DNA of 64,000 nucleotides, taken from CAZGSN01 sp964371655. Its GTDB lineage: Bacteria > Desulfobacterota > Binatia > HRBIN30. The notes below the pieces were generated by a model. That model saw nothing but the letters and a program-made list of their open reading frames with translations. It searched no databases and was not told where the DNA came from. Shown piece after piece: positions 16,388-24,258 of this stretch; position 1 is the first letter of the stretch, and each line of letters begins with the position of its first letter. The stretch spans positions 29,444 to 93,443 of the forward strand of contig CAYJOD010000018.1 of the NCBI GenBank assembly GCA_964371655.1, written 5' to 3'. The translations under genes and the position numbers were made by a program.

Positions 16388-16531
16388 TGTGAAGCGTGAA
16401 GCGTGAAACGTGAAGCGTAGTTCGTCATGAGCTCCGACGAGATGCGGCCTTCGATCATCCATCGCGCCGCCGCCGGGCCGCAACCTACCGGCCGTGCTGA
16501 CAGTCGACTGTTGACTGTCGACTGTTGACCG
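16388..16531. repeat. Two short tandem repeats upstream of gcvT
   Basis: At 16388-16420 there are four to five imperfect GTGAAGC units (one reads GTGAAAC). At 16499-16531 there are three GTCGACTGTTGA-like units (GACTGTTGACTGTCGACTG). Both are non-coding and lie between folD and gcvT. Confidence 0.6.
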
Positions 16532-16616
16532 TCCGTTGGCCCGGTCGGACGGTGCGCTGCTTCAGAGATCTCTGCGGCCCGCGATGAAATTGCGAGGTAT
16601 GCCCTCAGGGCCGGCG

Positions 16617-17477
16617 TCACGAGTTCCCCTTCCCGGCCTGTCCCCGCGCCGCAGTCACGGTGTTCTTCATCAGCATGGCGACGGTCATCGGTCCGACGCC
16701 GCCGGGCACCGGGGTGATGAACGCGGCGCGCTCTTTGGCAACGGCGAACTCGACATCGCCGACGAGACGGTTTTCGACGCGATTGATGCCGACGTCGATG
16801 ACGACGCTGCCGGGGCGAATCCATTCGCCACGGACGAACTCGGGGAGACCGAGGGCGGCGACGAGAACATCGGCACGCGACACCTCATCGCGCAGATCGC
16901 GCGTGCGCGAATGGCAGATGGTCAGGGTCGCGTGGCGTTCGAGTAACATGAAGGCCACCGGCTTGCCGACCAGATTGCTGCGGCCGACGACCACGGCGCG
17001 GGCTCCTTTGAGGGCGACGCCGGTATCGTCGATCAAACGCATGACTCCGAGCGGCGTGCACGGGCGCATGCCGTCACGGCCCTGCACTAGGCGCGCTTGA
17101 TTGAGAGGATGAAGGCCGTCGACATCCTTGCTCGGATGCACCGCTTCGATGACGGCGTTGGTGTCGAGGTGACCGGGCAAGGGAAGTTGCACGAGGATGC
17201 CACTGACGTCGGCGCGCGCGTTGAGAGAGTGCACCAGATCGAGGAGCTGGGCTTGCGTCGTGTGTGCCGAAAGCTCGTGCGGAAACGAGGCGATCCCGAC
17301 CTCGGCGCAGGCCTTACGCTTGCTGCGCACGTACGTGCTCGATGCCGGATTGTCGCCGACGAGCACCGTCGCCAGTCCTGGAGGCGTGCCGTGCGCGGCG
17401 ACGAATGCCGCCACCTCCTGTTGCACCTCCGCGCGCACCCGCGCTGCGGTTGCCTTGCCATCGATGAGCTGCGCCAT
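16617..17477 (-). CDS. folD: Bifunctional methylene-THF dehydrogenase/methenyl-THF cyclohydrolase
   Basis: Cytosolic FolD, 286 residues, interconverts 5,10-methylene-THF and 10-formyl-THF using NADP. The catalytic Tyr-Lys region is YVRSKRKACAEVG (about 51-63). The substrate loop is GILVQLPLPGHLD (about 95-107), and the NADP-binding Rossmann segment is VVGRSNLVGKPVA (about 162-174). PGGVGPMTVAMLMKNT is the conserved C-terminal signature. ATG 17477 is favoured because the family starts M-x-x-L-I-D-G-K. A long upstream extension is in frame but unconserved in character. Its place upstream of gcvT on the same strand links it to the one-carbon units made by glycine cleavage. Confidence 0.96.
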   Translation of the reverse strand: MAQLIDGKATAARVRAEVQQEVAAFVAAHGTPPGLATVLVGDNPASSTYVRSKRKACAEVGIASFPHELSAHTTQAQLLDLVHSLNARADVSGILVQLPLPGHLDTNAVIEAVHPSKDVDGLHPLNQARLVQGRDGMRPCTPLGVMRLIDDTGVALKGARAVVVGRSNLVGKPVAFMLLERHATLTICHSRTRDLRDEVSRADVLVAALGLPEFVRGEWIRPGSVVIDVGINRVENRLVGDVEFAVAKERAAFITPVPGGVGPMTVAMLMKNTVTAARGQAGKGNS

Positions 17478-17649
17478 TGTCCGGGCCGCATAGTCGAAGC
17501 GGGTGAGCATGTAAACGGGGAGGAGGAAGCGGAGGCAACCGCAGCCGAGTTCGCTGGCCGCATCCATGGTCGCGACCGCAAGCGAGTCCGCAGCCGTTGC
17601 CGATACCGCTGCGGTCATGGGATACGGCTGCCGTTGTGGGAGAGGGGAG

Positions 17650-17780
17650 TGTCGATAAATCCGAATGGAAAACAGGGAACCGAAAACCGGGAACCGAAAA
17701 CTGGGCAATGCTTATGCCGACCGGCCGGTTTTCCATTTTCGGTTTCCGGTTACCTGTTTTCTATTCTTCGAACGACGGCG
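17650..17780. repeat. Inverted repeat, GGAAAACAGG family, copy 1
   Basis: The left arm TCGATAAATCCGAATGG plus AAAACAGGGAACCGAAAACC pairs with TTTTCGGTTTCCGGTTACCT plus GTTTTC on the right. The second copy, 41282-41413, lies in the opposite orientation and shares the ATCCGAATGGAAAACAGG end. Non-coding. Confidence 0.8.
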
Positions 17781-17974
17781 TGTCGCGGAGAAACGTGGGC
17801 ATCATTACTCCCCGGCGAGGTCGTCGCGCTTGGCGTCTCCGAATCATCGGTGGGGACAATGACTACTCAGCCCGGCCGCCGGCCGGAACCCACCGTAGAA
17901 GAGCCACGATCCATGAACGGATCAGGAGATCTTCACCCTATCGCGGGGCTTCGCCCGCAACCCAACCTGAAGAT

Positions 17975-18070
17975 CTGTACTACTTTTGACGTTCAGAATC
18001 TTGCTGTTGTCCGATACCGCTTGCCCGGAATCTTCTCGCGGCAGCAAGATTCTGAACGTCAGTAGTACAG
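17975..18070. repeat. 96-bp near-perfect inverted repeat
   Basis: CTGTACTACTTTTGACGTTC with AGAATCTTGCTG on the left is the reverse complement, with about two mismatches, of CAGCAAGATTCTGAACGTCA with GTAGTACAG on the right. The loop is about 32 bases. A transcript through it would form a very stable hairpin. It is followed by a half copy of the CAGAGACGC-type repeat at 18122-18158. Together with the element at 17650 it fills 17478-18225; no gene is seen there. Confidence 0.85.
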
Positions 18071-18225
18071 AGAGCACCGGGAGGAAGAAGGCAAGTAAGG
18101 AGAAGCGACCGTCGTTTCCTTCTTCTCTGTGTCCTCGGTGTCCTCTGTGATGAAATCCTGGGTGGCAATACAGCGATACAGCGCTCGCCGGAATTTGCGC
18201 AGCCCGAGAAGAAACGGAACGTTTG

Positions 18226-18555
18226 TTAGACGGCGTCGGTGCGGAGCGCAGTCTCGTCCGTGGCTGGGCGGTACGTGTCCGCCGGTGCGCAAACGCGAAC
18301 GATGTTTCTGAGAGCGGCAACCGAGACCGGTGTCTTGAACCACGCGGACCATCCGCCGGGCGGCACCGGCCGCTTAATCCAGCACCCGAGCTGGGCGAGA
18401 TTGATTGACGACACTACAGCCTCGGAGATTACCTTTCGCAGCGAGTCGCTGATCCATATTCCGTGTCGGGTGTGTGCCTCGAACCCGGCGCTTCGCAGAA
18501 GCCGCCACCGTGCTTCTACAGCTCTGCGCCTAGAACGTACCACTGACAACTGCAT
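18226..18555 (-). CDS. Hypothetical protein with strong ribosome binding site
   Basis: A 109-residue frame of no recognised family. GGAGG lies five bases before ATG 18555 on the minus strand, which is the main support. The product starts MQLSVVRSRRRAVEARW, is basic at the N-terminus, and has a tryptophan-rich stretch (GCWIKRPVPPGGWSAWF, about 55-71). No signal peptide or membrane segment is seen. The stop codon lies in the sequence GTCTAAC, which looks like the first box of an integron attC site, but no second box is found downstream. GC at third codon positions is lower than in neighbouring genes. It could be an orphan acquired gene or a chance frame. Confidence 0.35.
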   Translation of the reverse strand: MQLSVVRSRRRAVEARWRLLRSAGFEAHTRHGIWISDSLRKVISEAVVSSINLAQLGCWIKRPVPPGGWSAWFKTPVSVAALRNIVRVCAPADTYRPATDETALRTDAV

Positions 18556-18950
18556 CGATCCTCCAAAGAAGCGCGTTTCCATCCAGGCAGGCGGACACCC
18601 GGGACATCAAGCCCGAGTCGGTCCTCCGGGTTCGGGCGCGTCGCGTCCGTTCACTCGGCTTGCTGGTGGTATCTGGAGGTTCTGCAAGCACCGCACCACG
18701 TTGGACACGACAGGTAGAGTGGCCCCGTAGCGACACGAGGCGTCATCACCTGAAGACACGCATCGCAACGGGAAGACACCAACGTGGTCCCGGGCTTCGA
18801 AACGACACGCCGCGTGTGCCCCAGCTTCTTCTGCTCGAGTCCCCGCCTGCACTGGCCTTCGAATCAAGAACGTGCTTCATGACGAGGCGCGATCGCTATG
18901 CTCCAGCGTGGTCTTCTCTCCCTCTCAGCGTCCCGGCGTGAGCCTGCATA
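18556..18950. other. Non-coding stretch, nothing recognised
   Basis: No gene, RNA or clear repeat is seen between the hypothetical gene and smpB. The overlapping frames have no supporting start signals or protein-like composition. Confidence 0.5.
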
Positions 18951-19433
18951 ATGTCCACTAAAGAAGAGCGCCTGGCGGCGCAGCGCGACGCCGTCGTCAA
19001 CCGCAGGGCGCGGCACGACTATCACTTCGACGAGACCCTCGAGGCCGGGCTGGTGCTTACCGGAAGCGAGGTGAAATCCTTGCGCGCCGGCAAGGCGCAG
19101 CTCAAGGACAGCTATGCGCGCGTCACGCGCAACGAGCTGTGGTTGGTCAACGCCCACATCAGCGATTACGCTGCGGCGTCGTATCTGGGGCATGAGCCGA
19201 CTGCTTCGCGGAAGGTGTTGCTCCATCGGCGTGAGATCGACCGGCTCACCGGCAAGTTGAGGGAAAAGGGACTGACGCTGGTTCCGTTGCGCATCTACTT
19301 CAAAGGCGGGCGCGCCAAAGTCGAGCTTGGTCTCGGTCGTGGCAAGAAGCTGCACGACAAACGTGCCGCCATCAAGGAACGCGAGAGCAAGCGCGAGATG
19401 GATCGGGCGCTGCGCGGGCGGCGGGATGCGTGA
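18951..19433 (+). CDS. smpB: SsrA-binding protein SmpB
   Basis: Small RNA-binding protein that brings tmRNA (SsrA) to stalled ribosomes for trans-translation; 160 residues, normal length. Diagnostic blocks are NRRARHDYHFDETLEAGLVL (about 17-36), TGSEVKSLRAGKAQLKDSYA (about 37-56), AHISDY, and LVPLRIYFKGGRAKVELGLG (about 108-127). The basic C-terminal tail (KKLHDKRAAIKERESKREMD) enters the ribosome. ATG 18951 is the only sensible start. It is not in an obvious operon; the tmRNA gene itself is not seen in this window. Confidence 0.98.
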   Translation: MSTKEERLAAQRDAVVNRRARHDYHFDETLEAGLVLTGSEVKSLRAGKAQLKDSYARVTRNELWLVNAHISDYAAASYLGHEPTASRKVLLHRREIDRLTGKLREKGLTLVPLRIYFKGGRAKVELGLGRGKKLHDKRAAIKERESKREMDRALRGRRDA

Positions 19434-19491
19434 AGCGGGAGCGCAGGTATGCTCAGATGCTGTGAAGAATTCCGTGAGCCCTCTCCCAAGC

Positions 19492-19615
19492 TGTTCGTCC
19501 CGAGTAGCGCCCGTCTTTCTCAGGGCGCGTATCGAGGGACGCCAAGCTGGTGATCGATCAGCCCGCCCCTCGATACGCGGCCAGAAGCGGGCCGCTCCTC
19601 TGGGCGAACGGTTCG
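19492..19615. repeat. Inverted repeat, TTCGAGACG/CGAACGG family
   Basis: The left arm GTTCGTCCCGAGTAG, then TCAGGGCGCGTATCGAGG, pairs with CCTCGATACGCGGCC and CTCTGGGCGAACGG on the right. Related copies are at 24034-24149, 40712-40838 and 59283-59407, with one arm near 34838-34888. It lies in the leader of the aldo/keto reductase gene. Confidence 0.7.
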
Positions 19616-19688
19616 ATGGCTTCGTTCGCAGGGTTTTTCACCGCATCTCAGCCCGCAACCCACATCCGCAAAGGAAGGAGACTCCATC

Positions 19689-20684
19689 GTGAAGTATCGA
19701 CTCATGGGCAACAGCGGTTTGCGCGTATCCGAGCTCGGGCTCGGGACCATGACCTTCGGCACCAAGGATTGGGGTGTCGACAAGGAGGAGAGCCGGCGCG
19801 TCTATGAAGGCTTTCGCGAGGCGGGTGGCAACTTCATCGATACCGCCAACATCTATAGCGAGGGACGCAGCGAGACTTTCCTCGGTGAGTTCGTGGCCGG
19901 CGATCGCGATCGGATCGTCCTGGCGACCAAGTATACCGGCGTCACTCGGCGTCGCGACGTCAACGCCGCCGGCAACAACCGCAAGAACATGATGGAGTCG
20001 GTTCACGCCAGCTTGAAGCGTCTCGGCACCGACTACATCGATCTCTACTGGGTGCACGCGCGCGACTTCACCACCCCCATCGAAGAGGTGATGCGCGGCC
20101 TCGACGACCTGGTTCGTCAGGGCAAGGTCCTCTACGTCGGCGTCTCCGATACGCCGGCGTGGGAGGTGGCGCGCGCCAACACCCTGGCCGCGTTTCGAGG
20201 CTGGTCGTCGTTTGTCGGCCTGCAGATCCGCTACAGCCTGGTCGACCGAACGGTGGAGCGCGAGCTCCTGCCCATGGCCAAGAGTCTGGATCTGACGGTG
20301 ACGCCGTGGGACGTCCTGGGCTCAGGCGTGTTGACGGGGAAGTACAACCGCGACGCGGCTACGAAGGGACGCGCCGCGCTACGCGGCAGGGTGACGGAAC
20401 ATCAACTCGGAATCGCAGCGGAGGTGATCAAGGTAGCCGATGAGCTTGGACGCACCCCGGCGCAGGTCGCTCTCAACTGGGTCCGGCAGGGGTCCGGTGT
20501 GATCGTGCCGCTGGTTGGCGCCAAGACCCGCGAGCAGCTCGACGAGAACCTGGGCTGTCTGGATTTCGAGCTAGACTCCGAGATCAAGCGCCGGCTCGAC
20601 GAGGCAAGCCACATTCAGCTCGGCTTCCCGCACGATTTTCTACAGCAGTTCGCCAACGACAGTATCGTGAATCACCGGCGCTAG
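19689..20684 (+). CDS. Aldo/keto reductase
   Basis: NADPH-dependent oxidoreductase of the aldo/keto reductase superfamily, 331 residues, TIM barrel. The catalytic tetrad is visible: Asp and Tyr in FIDTANIYSEGRSE (about 51-64), Lys in VLATKYTG (about 77-84) and His in DLYWVHARD (about 118-126). The N-terminal KYRLMGNSGLRVSELGLGTM is typical of the YajO/YghZ-like branch. The start is GTG 19689, with AAGGAAGGAG upstream. Adjacent genes are unrelated, so the natural substrate (probably an aldehyde or keto compound) cannot be inferred. Family call firm. Confidence 0.93.
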   Translation: MKYRLMGNSGLRVSELGLGTMTFGTKDWGVDKEESRRVYEGFREAGGNFIDTANIYSEGRSETFLGEFVAGDRDRIVLATKYTGVTRRRDVNAAGNNRKNMMESVHASLKRLGTDYIDLYWVHARDFTTPIEEVMRGLDDLVRQGKVLYVGVSDTPAWEVARANTLAAFRGWSSFVGLQIRYSLVDRTVERELLPMAKSLDLTVTPWDVLGSGVLTGKYNRDAATKGRAALRGRVTEHQLGIAAEVIKVADELGRTPAQVALNWVRQGSGVIVPLVGAKTREQLDENLGCLDFELDSEIKRRLDEASHIQLGFPHDFLQQFANDSIVNHRR

Positions 20685-20916
20685 CGGCACCCCGCCGCCT
20701 TCTCTCCGAGGTTGATAAGAACGATTCGCTAGAGGTAGGGGGCGTGGGAGATCCCACGAATCACCGCTCCCTAACGGTCGCGGCTCAGGTCGAGATCCGC
20801 AGGGTTTCGCCATGTCAGAGCCGCGCGCGTGAGCAAGCGGTCAGCGGGTGAACGCTTCCATGGATGCACGGCATGATGTGCATCCACACCGCTTACAACA
20901 TGTTGGTACAAGGCAA

Positions 20917-21071
20917 GCCGCAGCGAGGCTTTGCACATAAATTCGGACGTGGGACGATCTGTGGACACGATAAGTTGTGGAGTGCGGTGGCTTGCCACCG
21001 CTTTGTCCGATTCGGCGCCGTAAGCCGTGGGGGTGACAGAAAAGCGGGAGCAAGCTCCCGCACTCCAAAGC
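20917..21071. repeat. About 150-bp dispersed repeat with two hairpins, copy 2
   Basis: Second copy of the element at 65-218, same orientation. To its left, 20753-20840 holds another imperfect inverted repeat (ACCGCTCCCTAACGGTCGCG with GAGCCGCGCGCGTGAGCAAG). A short hairpin, TGGATGCAC/GTGCATCCA, lies near 20860-20885. These fill 20685-21165; no gene is supported there. Confidence 0.75.
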
Positions 21072-21165
21072 GGCCTTTGCGGCTTGGCGCGAGACGTTCC
21101 TTCTTCGGATCAGGGCTCGCCATCCCCGGTGCCGGAATTGGCAACCGGGACGGAACCTTCACCAA

Positions 21166-21906
21166 TCATCGAGAACTGCGTTTGTGTTGGAAGGCTTGGA
21201 TGGCGGCGAGGTTTTCGGGCGAACCCAAGCGGCTCATCTGGGCGCTGTCTTCGCGCCGGCGTGCCGCCCGCAGGGCGTCAGCGCGGGTCGCGAGCAGCAG
21301 CCTCTTGGTTTCGCGCAGCGGGGCGAGTGGCTGCGCTGCGATCTCCTTCGCCTTCGCCATCGCCGTCGGCAGCAAGTCATGGTCCGGGAGTATGCGTGCC
21401 GCGAGTCCCCACTCGACGGCCTGCGGCGCGCTGATCCATTGTGCCGTGAACAACACCTCGGCGGCGCGCTGCGGGCTCATCACCAGCGGCAGCAGGAGCG
21501 TGCTTCCCGCTTCGGGGACCAGGCCGAGGGCGACAAACGGCGCCCGCAGCCGTGCGCTCTCCGCCACGTAGACGATGTCGCAGTGCGGCAGCATGGTCAC
21601 GCCGATGCCGACGGCGACGCCGTTGACCGCAGCCATGAGGGGTTTGTCGAAAGCGACGAGCGCGTCGATGAACGGCGTAAAGCTGCGCCCGCTGCCCATC
21701 TCGTCGATGTCTTGGCCCGCGGAGAAGGCGCCGGGCGCCCCGGTGATCAGGACAACGCGTACGTCGTCGTTGGCCTGAGCCTGGGCGAGTGCCGTGCGCA
21801 CATCGTCGTACTGCTGGTCGTTGAAGGCGTTGCGACGCGCCGGTCGGTTGAGGGTGAGGACGGCCACGCCCGCGTGGAGCTCTTCGATCACGGTGGCGCG
21901 GCTCAT
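21166..21906 (-). CDS. Enoyl-CoA hydratase/isomerase family protein
   Basis: Crotonase-superfamily protein, 246 residues, which would hydrate or isomerise an acyl-CoA. The oxyanion-hole region is PGAFSAGQDIDEM (about 62-74) and the second is NGVAVGIGVTMLPHCDIV (about 95-112). An acidic residue is retained in GLVPEAGSTLLLP (about 128-140), the position used by isomerase-type members. The C-terminal helices are complete. ATG 21906 overlaps the stop of the upstream glyoxalase-fold gene by the four bases ATGA, so the two are translationally coupled. The long N-terminal extension of this frame reads inside the neighbour and was rejected. The exact substrate is unknown. Confidence 0.92.
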   Translation of the reverse strand: MSRATVIEELHAGVAVLTLNRPARRNAFNDQQYDDVRTALAQAQANDDVRVVLITGAPGAFSAGQDIDEMGSGRSFTPFIDALVAFDKPLMAAVNGVAVGIGVTMLPHCDIVYVAESARLRAPFVALGLVPEAGSTLLLPLVMSPQRAAEVLFTAQWISAPQAVEWGLAARILPDHDLLPTAMAKAKEIAAQPLAPLRETKRLLLATRADALRAARRREDSAQMSRLGSPENLAAIQAFQHKRSSR

Positions 21907-22745
21907 GCCGCAGCCTGCACGCGCTCGGGATGCCCGGACCAGATCCACGCAAAGGTCGTGCGGCTGACCCCGAGCATCATGCCGCCGAGCGCCGGCGGAT
22001 GGATGAAGAGACTGTCGTCGAGCACGGCGGTCCAAGCGCGTGGCGCGTGTTCGCGCAAGCGCGCGCGGATGGGAGCGAGGTCATCCGCTTCGGCAAAACA
22101 CATGTAGAGCGACGGCCCGCGTTTGGCGAAGAATCGGCCCATCGTCTTGGTCGCGTCGTAGGGAGTGATCACCTCGATGCGGTCGAGACGGTCGGGGTGA
22201 AACAAGGTCAGCGTCCCCTCGTAGCCGAACTCTTCTGAACGGATCGGCACGAAATGCGCGGCATCGAGTCCAAAGGTGGCCGCGGCGCGCTGCACCACCG
22301 GAGCGAATTCTGGGACGAGTAGGGTGGCCTCATAGAGATGCCGCGCCCGGCCCACGCTTGGCCGATCGGCGCGTGCCGAGATCACCGCTCGCAGGCCGGG
22401 GAGACCCAGAGCGTCGGGCGCGAGAAACAGCTGGTCAGCTTCGGCCGCGACCGACACGCCGCGCTTCTCCAAGTGCGCCCGCAGGCGTTGCACCTCGGGG
22501 GTAGCGAACCCGGCGGCGAATAGTCCACCCTGCGTACGTGCGAGAAAGTCGGCGGCGGCGCCGGTGCCATCGGGCTCCAGCAACTCGACCTCGCTTGTCC
22601 CCAGAGCCAGGACAGTGCGCTGGGCGCCGAGACAGCGCACCGTATCCTGGTGCATCACTTCGGTATCAAGCAAGCGCGCAAACGCCGCCGTCGTGGCCTG
22701 GCGATTGGCGACGACGACCTGAACTCGATCGAGCAGTGTCAGCAT
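21903..22745 (-). CDS. VOC (glyoxalase-fold) family protein
   Basis: A 280-residue protein with two paired beta-alpha-beta-beta-beta modules, as in vicinal oxygen chelate proteins. The first module starts LLDRVQVVVANRQATTAAFA (3-22) and includes GTSEVELLEPDG (about 49-60). The second starts around RARHLYEATLLVPEF (about 132-146) and ends near DDSLFIHPPALGGMMLGVS. Possible metal ligands include His255 and glutamates, but no complete canonical set is obvious. It is coupled to a downstream crotonase gene, suggesting both act on the same acyl-CoA or ring-cleavage type intermediate. That link is inference. Start ATG 22745. Confidence 0.8.
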   Translation of the reverse strand: MLTLLDRVQVVVANRQATTAAFARLLDTEVMHQDTVRCLGAQRTVLALGTSEVELLEPDGTGAAADFLARTQGGLFAAGFATPEVQRLRAHLEKRGVSVAAEADQLFLAPDALGLPGLRAVISARADRPSVGRARHLYEATLLVPEFAPVVQRAAATFGLDAAHFVPIRSEEFGYEGTLTLFHPDRLDRIEVITPYDATKTMGRFFAKRGPSLYMCFAEADDLAPIRARLREHAPRAWTAVLDDSLFIHPPALGGMMLGVSRTTFAWIWSGHPERVQAAA

Positions 22746-22830
22746 GAGCGACAGTGGTTCTCGTGCGGATGCGTTGCTCTGTCAAGACACCGAGAGGGCG
22801 CGGTAGTAGCGTCCTACGCTACGTTCTGAT

Positions 22831-23219
22831 GAGGTCGTCTCACAACCCAACGAAGAGGGCGCGCAGCGATGCGCCCCTGGGGTTTGAACGTTAGAAGATG
22901 GCACCTGGTTTGAATCTTGACATCCGAGCTCCAGGCCTTGGTGGTATAGGCTTCCAGCCTGTACCACCAAGGCTCTTCCGGCCTCTGATCTTCTCAAGAG
23001 AGTTGAGTCCAATAGTGGGTGGAACGGACCTACCGCTTCGATGGTTGATCCCACCCTTGAACGAAGAGCCGTGTGCGAACGCCGGCTACCCCCCTGCGCT
23101 ATAGAAGATGCCCGGCGGTACAGGCTGGAAGCCTATACCACCGGGCCGGCAGTTGCCGCCAAATTTCCAAACCCCACGGGCGCGCGACGGCGCGCCCTGC
23201 TGCTTGTGAGATAATCTCG
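22831..23219. repeat. Nested repeat: GGTGGTATAGGC hairpins inside a GTCTCA/TGAGA element
   Basis: The outer arms GAGGTCGTCTCACAACCC with GAGGGCGCGCAG (left) and CGGCGCGCCCTGCTGCTTGT plus GAGATAATCTC (right) belong to the family at 748-875. In the interior are two hairpins of another family, GCCTTGGTGGTATAGGC/GCCTGTACCACCAAGGC (22935-22972) and its inverse at 23110-23147. That family also occurs at 63871-63955. It fills most of 22746-23271. Confidence 0.8.
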
Positions 23220-23271
23220 ACCGAGTGACCGTCGCCTTGACGGGCGAAAACGGGGCGCGATAGTGTCGCTC

Positions 23272-23937
23272 ATGTCGATCGTCACCACTGGGTTGCGCCG
23301 CGTGCTATCCGGCGCCGCGGGAGCTTGGCTCGTCATGCAGAGCGTGGCCTTAGCGGTCGAGGTGCGCGTCATCGGGCTGCGGCCAGGACGCAGCGCCGAC
23401 GTGGTGATCGACGCGGGCGCGCCAATCACGCTACGACCCGGCGACACGACGCCGGATGGAGTGAAGCTGCTATCGGTCGCACGCGACCACGCGGTCGTAA
23501 CCGTCGACGGGGTCGAGCTGGAGTTGCCGCTCAGCAGTGGGCGTGGATCGAGCGTCGTGGCCTCGGCGGCCACTTCGGTCACCTTGTCCGCCGACGCGCG
23601 CGGACAGTTTCTGAGCGACGGTCTCATCAACGGGCATTCGGTGCGCTTCGTGGTCGATACCGGCGCCACCGACACGGCGCTGTCCGAAGACAATGCGCGC
23701 AGTATCGGGCTCAACTATCGCGGGAAACAACCTATAATTGTCGCCACCGCGGGTGGATTCGCCAAGGCATGGCCGGTGACCCTAGCCTCGGTGCGCCTCG
23801 GAGATCTGACCACAAAGGATGTTCGCGCCGTGGTGATCGAATCCAAGTCGCTGTCGCAGGTGCTGTTGGGAACCAGCTTCCTCAGCCACTTCGACATGCA
23901 CCGGCAAGGAAGCAAGCTCGTCCTGATGCAGCGCTGA
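23272..23937 (+). CDS. Retropepsin-like aspartic protease, clan AA
   Basis: A 221-residue exported protein with a single pepsin-type half. The signal peptide covers residues 1-30 (AWLVMQSVALAV). The middle region (about 35-95) is a small beta domain of unknown role. The catalytic motif is VVDTGATDTALS (about 126-137), with the downstream flap-like GLNYRGKQP and the C-terminal LLGTSFLSHFDM (about 200-211), which is the conserved hydrophobic-Gly block of this group. Members (TIGR02281-like) act as homodimers in the periplasm. Substrate is unknown. A GTG at 23263 is an alternative start; ATG 23272 was chosen. Confidence 0.87.
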   Translation: MSIVTTGLRRVLSGAAGAWLVMQSVALAVEVRVIGLRPGRSADVVIDAGAPITLRPGDTTPDGVKLLSVARDHAVVTVDGVELELPLSSGRGSSVVASAATSVTLSADARGQFLSDGLINGHSVRFVVDTGATDTALSEDNARSIGLNYRGKQPIIVATAGGFAKAWPVTLASVRLGDLTTKDVRAVVIESKSLSQVLLGTSFLSHFDMHRQGSKLVLMQR

Positions 23938-24033
23938 GCTGGGCTGGCAGAAGGGGACACAGGCCCCTTGGCGATCCGGAATTTCAGTGGGCTTCTTGCC
24001 CTCCGCTTGGGAGAGTGTCGATTTTCTCGCGAC

Positions 24034-24149
24034 CCTGCCCTTCGAGACGCCGCCCAAAGAGGGCGAACGGAAGCTGGTTTGATTTCATTGAGCATTTGTC
24101 CGTTCGTGCTGACGAGGCCCCTTCTTCTGGGGCCGTCTCGAAGCACGAT
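24034..24149. repeat. Inverted repeat, TTCGAGACG/CGAACGG family
   Basis: CCTTCGAGACGCCGCCCAAA with GAGGGCGAACGGA on the left pairs with TCCGTTCG, GAGGCCCC and GGGGCCGTCTCGAAG on the right. It occupies most of 23938-24258, between the protease and the BFN-PDZ gene; nothing coding is supported there. Confidence 0.75.
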
Positions 24150-24258
24150 TTCGAATTTCTCGACAGTCTCCTCGCGCTGGGGAAGCTCGTCACAAACTCT
24201 GAGGCCAAGCTCACGTGGTGGGTTGCCCGCTAGGCTCGTGCGCCGTAAGCTTCAAAAC

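Noticed and set aside
18210..18222. GTTAGAC as an independent integron R' box on the plus strand
   Set aside because: No matching upstream box or hairpin within 150 bases; noted only as a weak hint for the ORF ending there.
18640..18940. Possible tRNA or tmRNA 3' region before smpB
   Set aside because: No cloverleaf or TTCGANTC-type loop with matched stems could be found.
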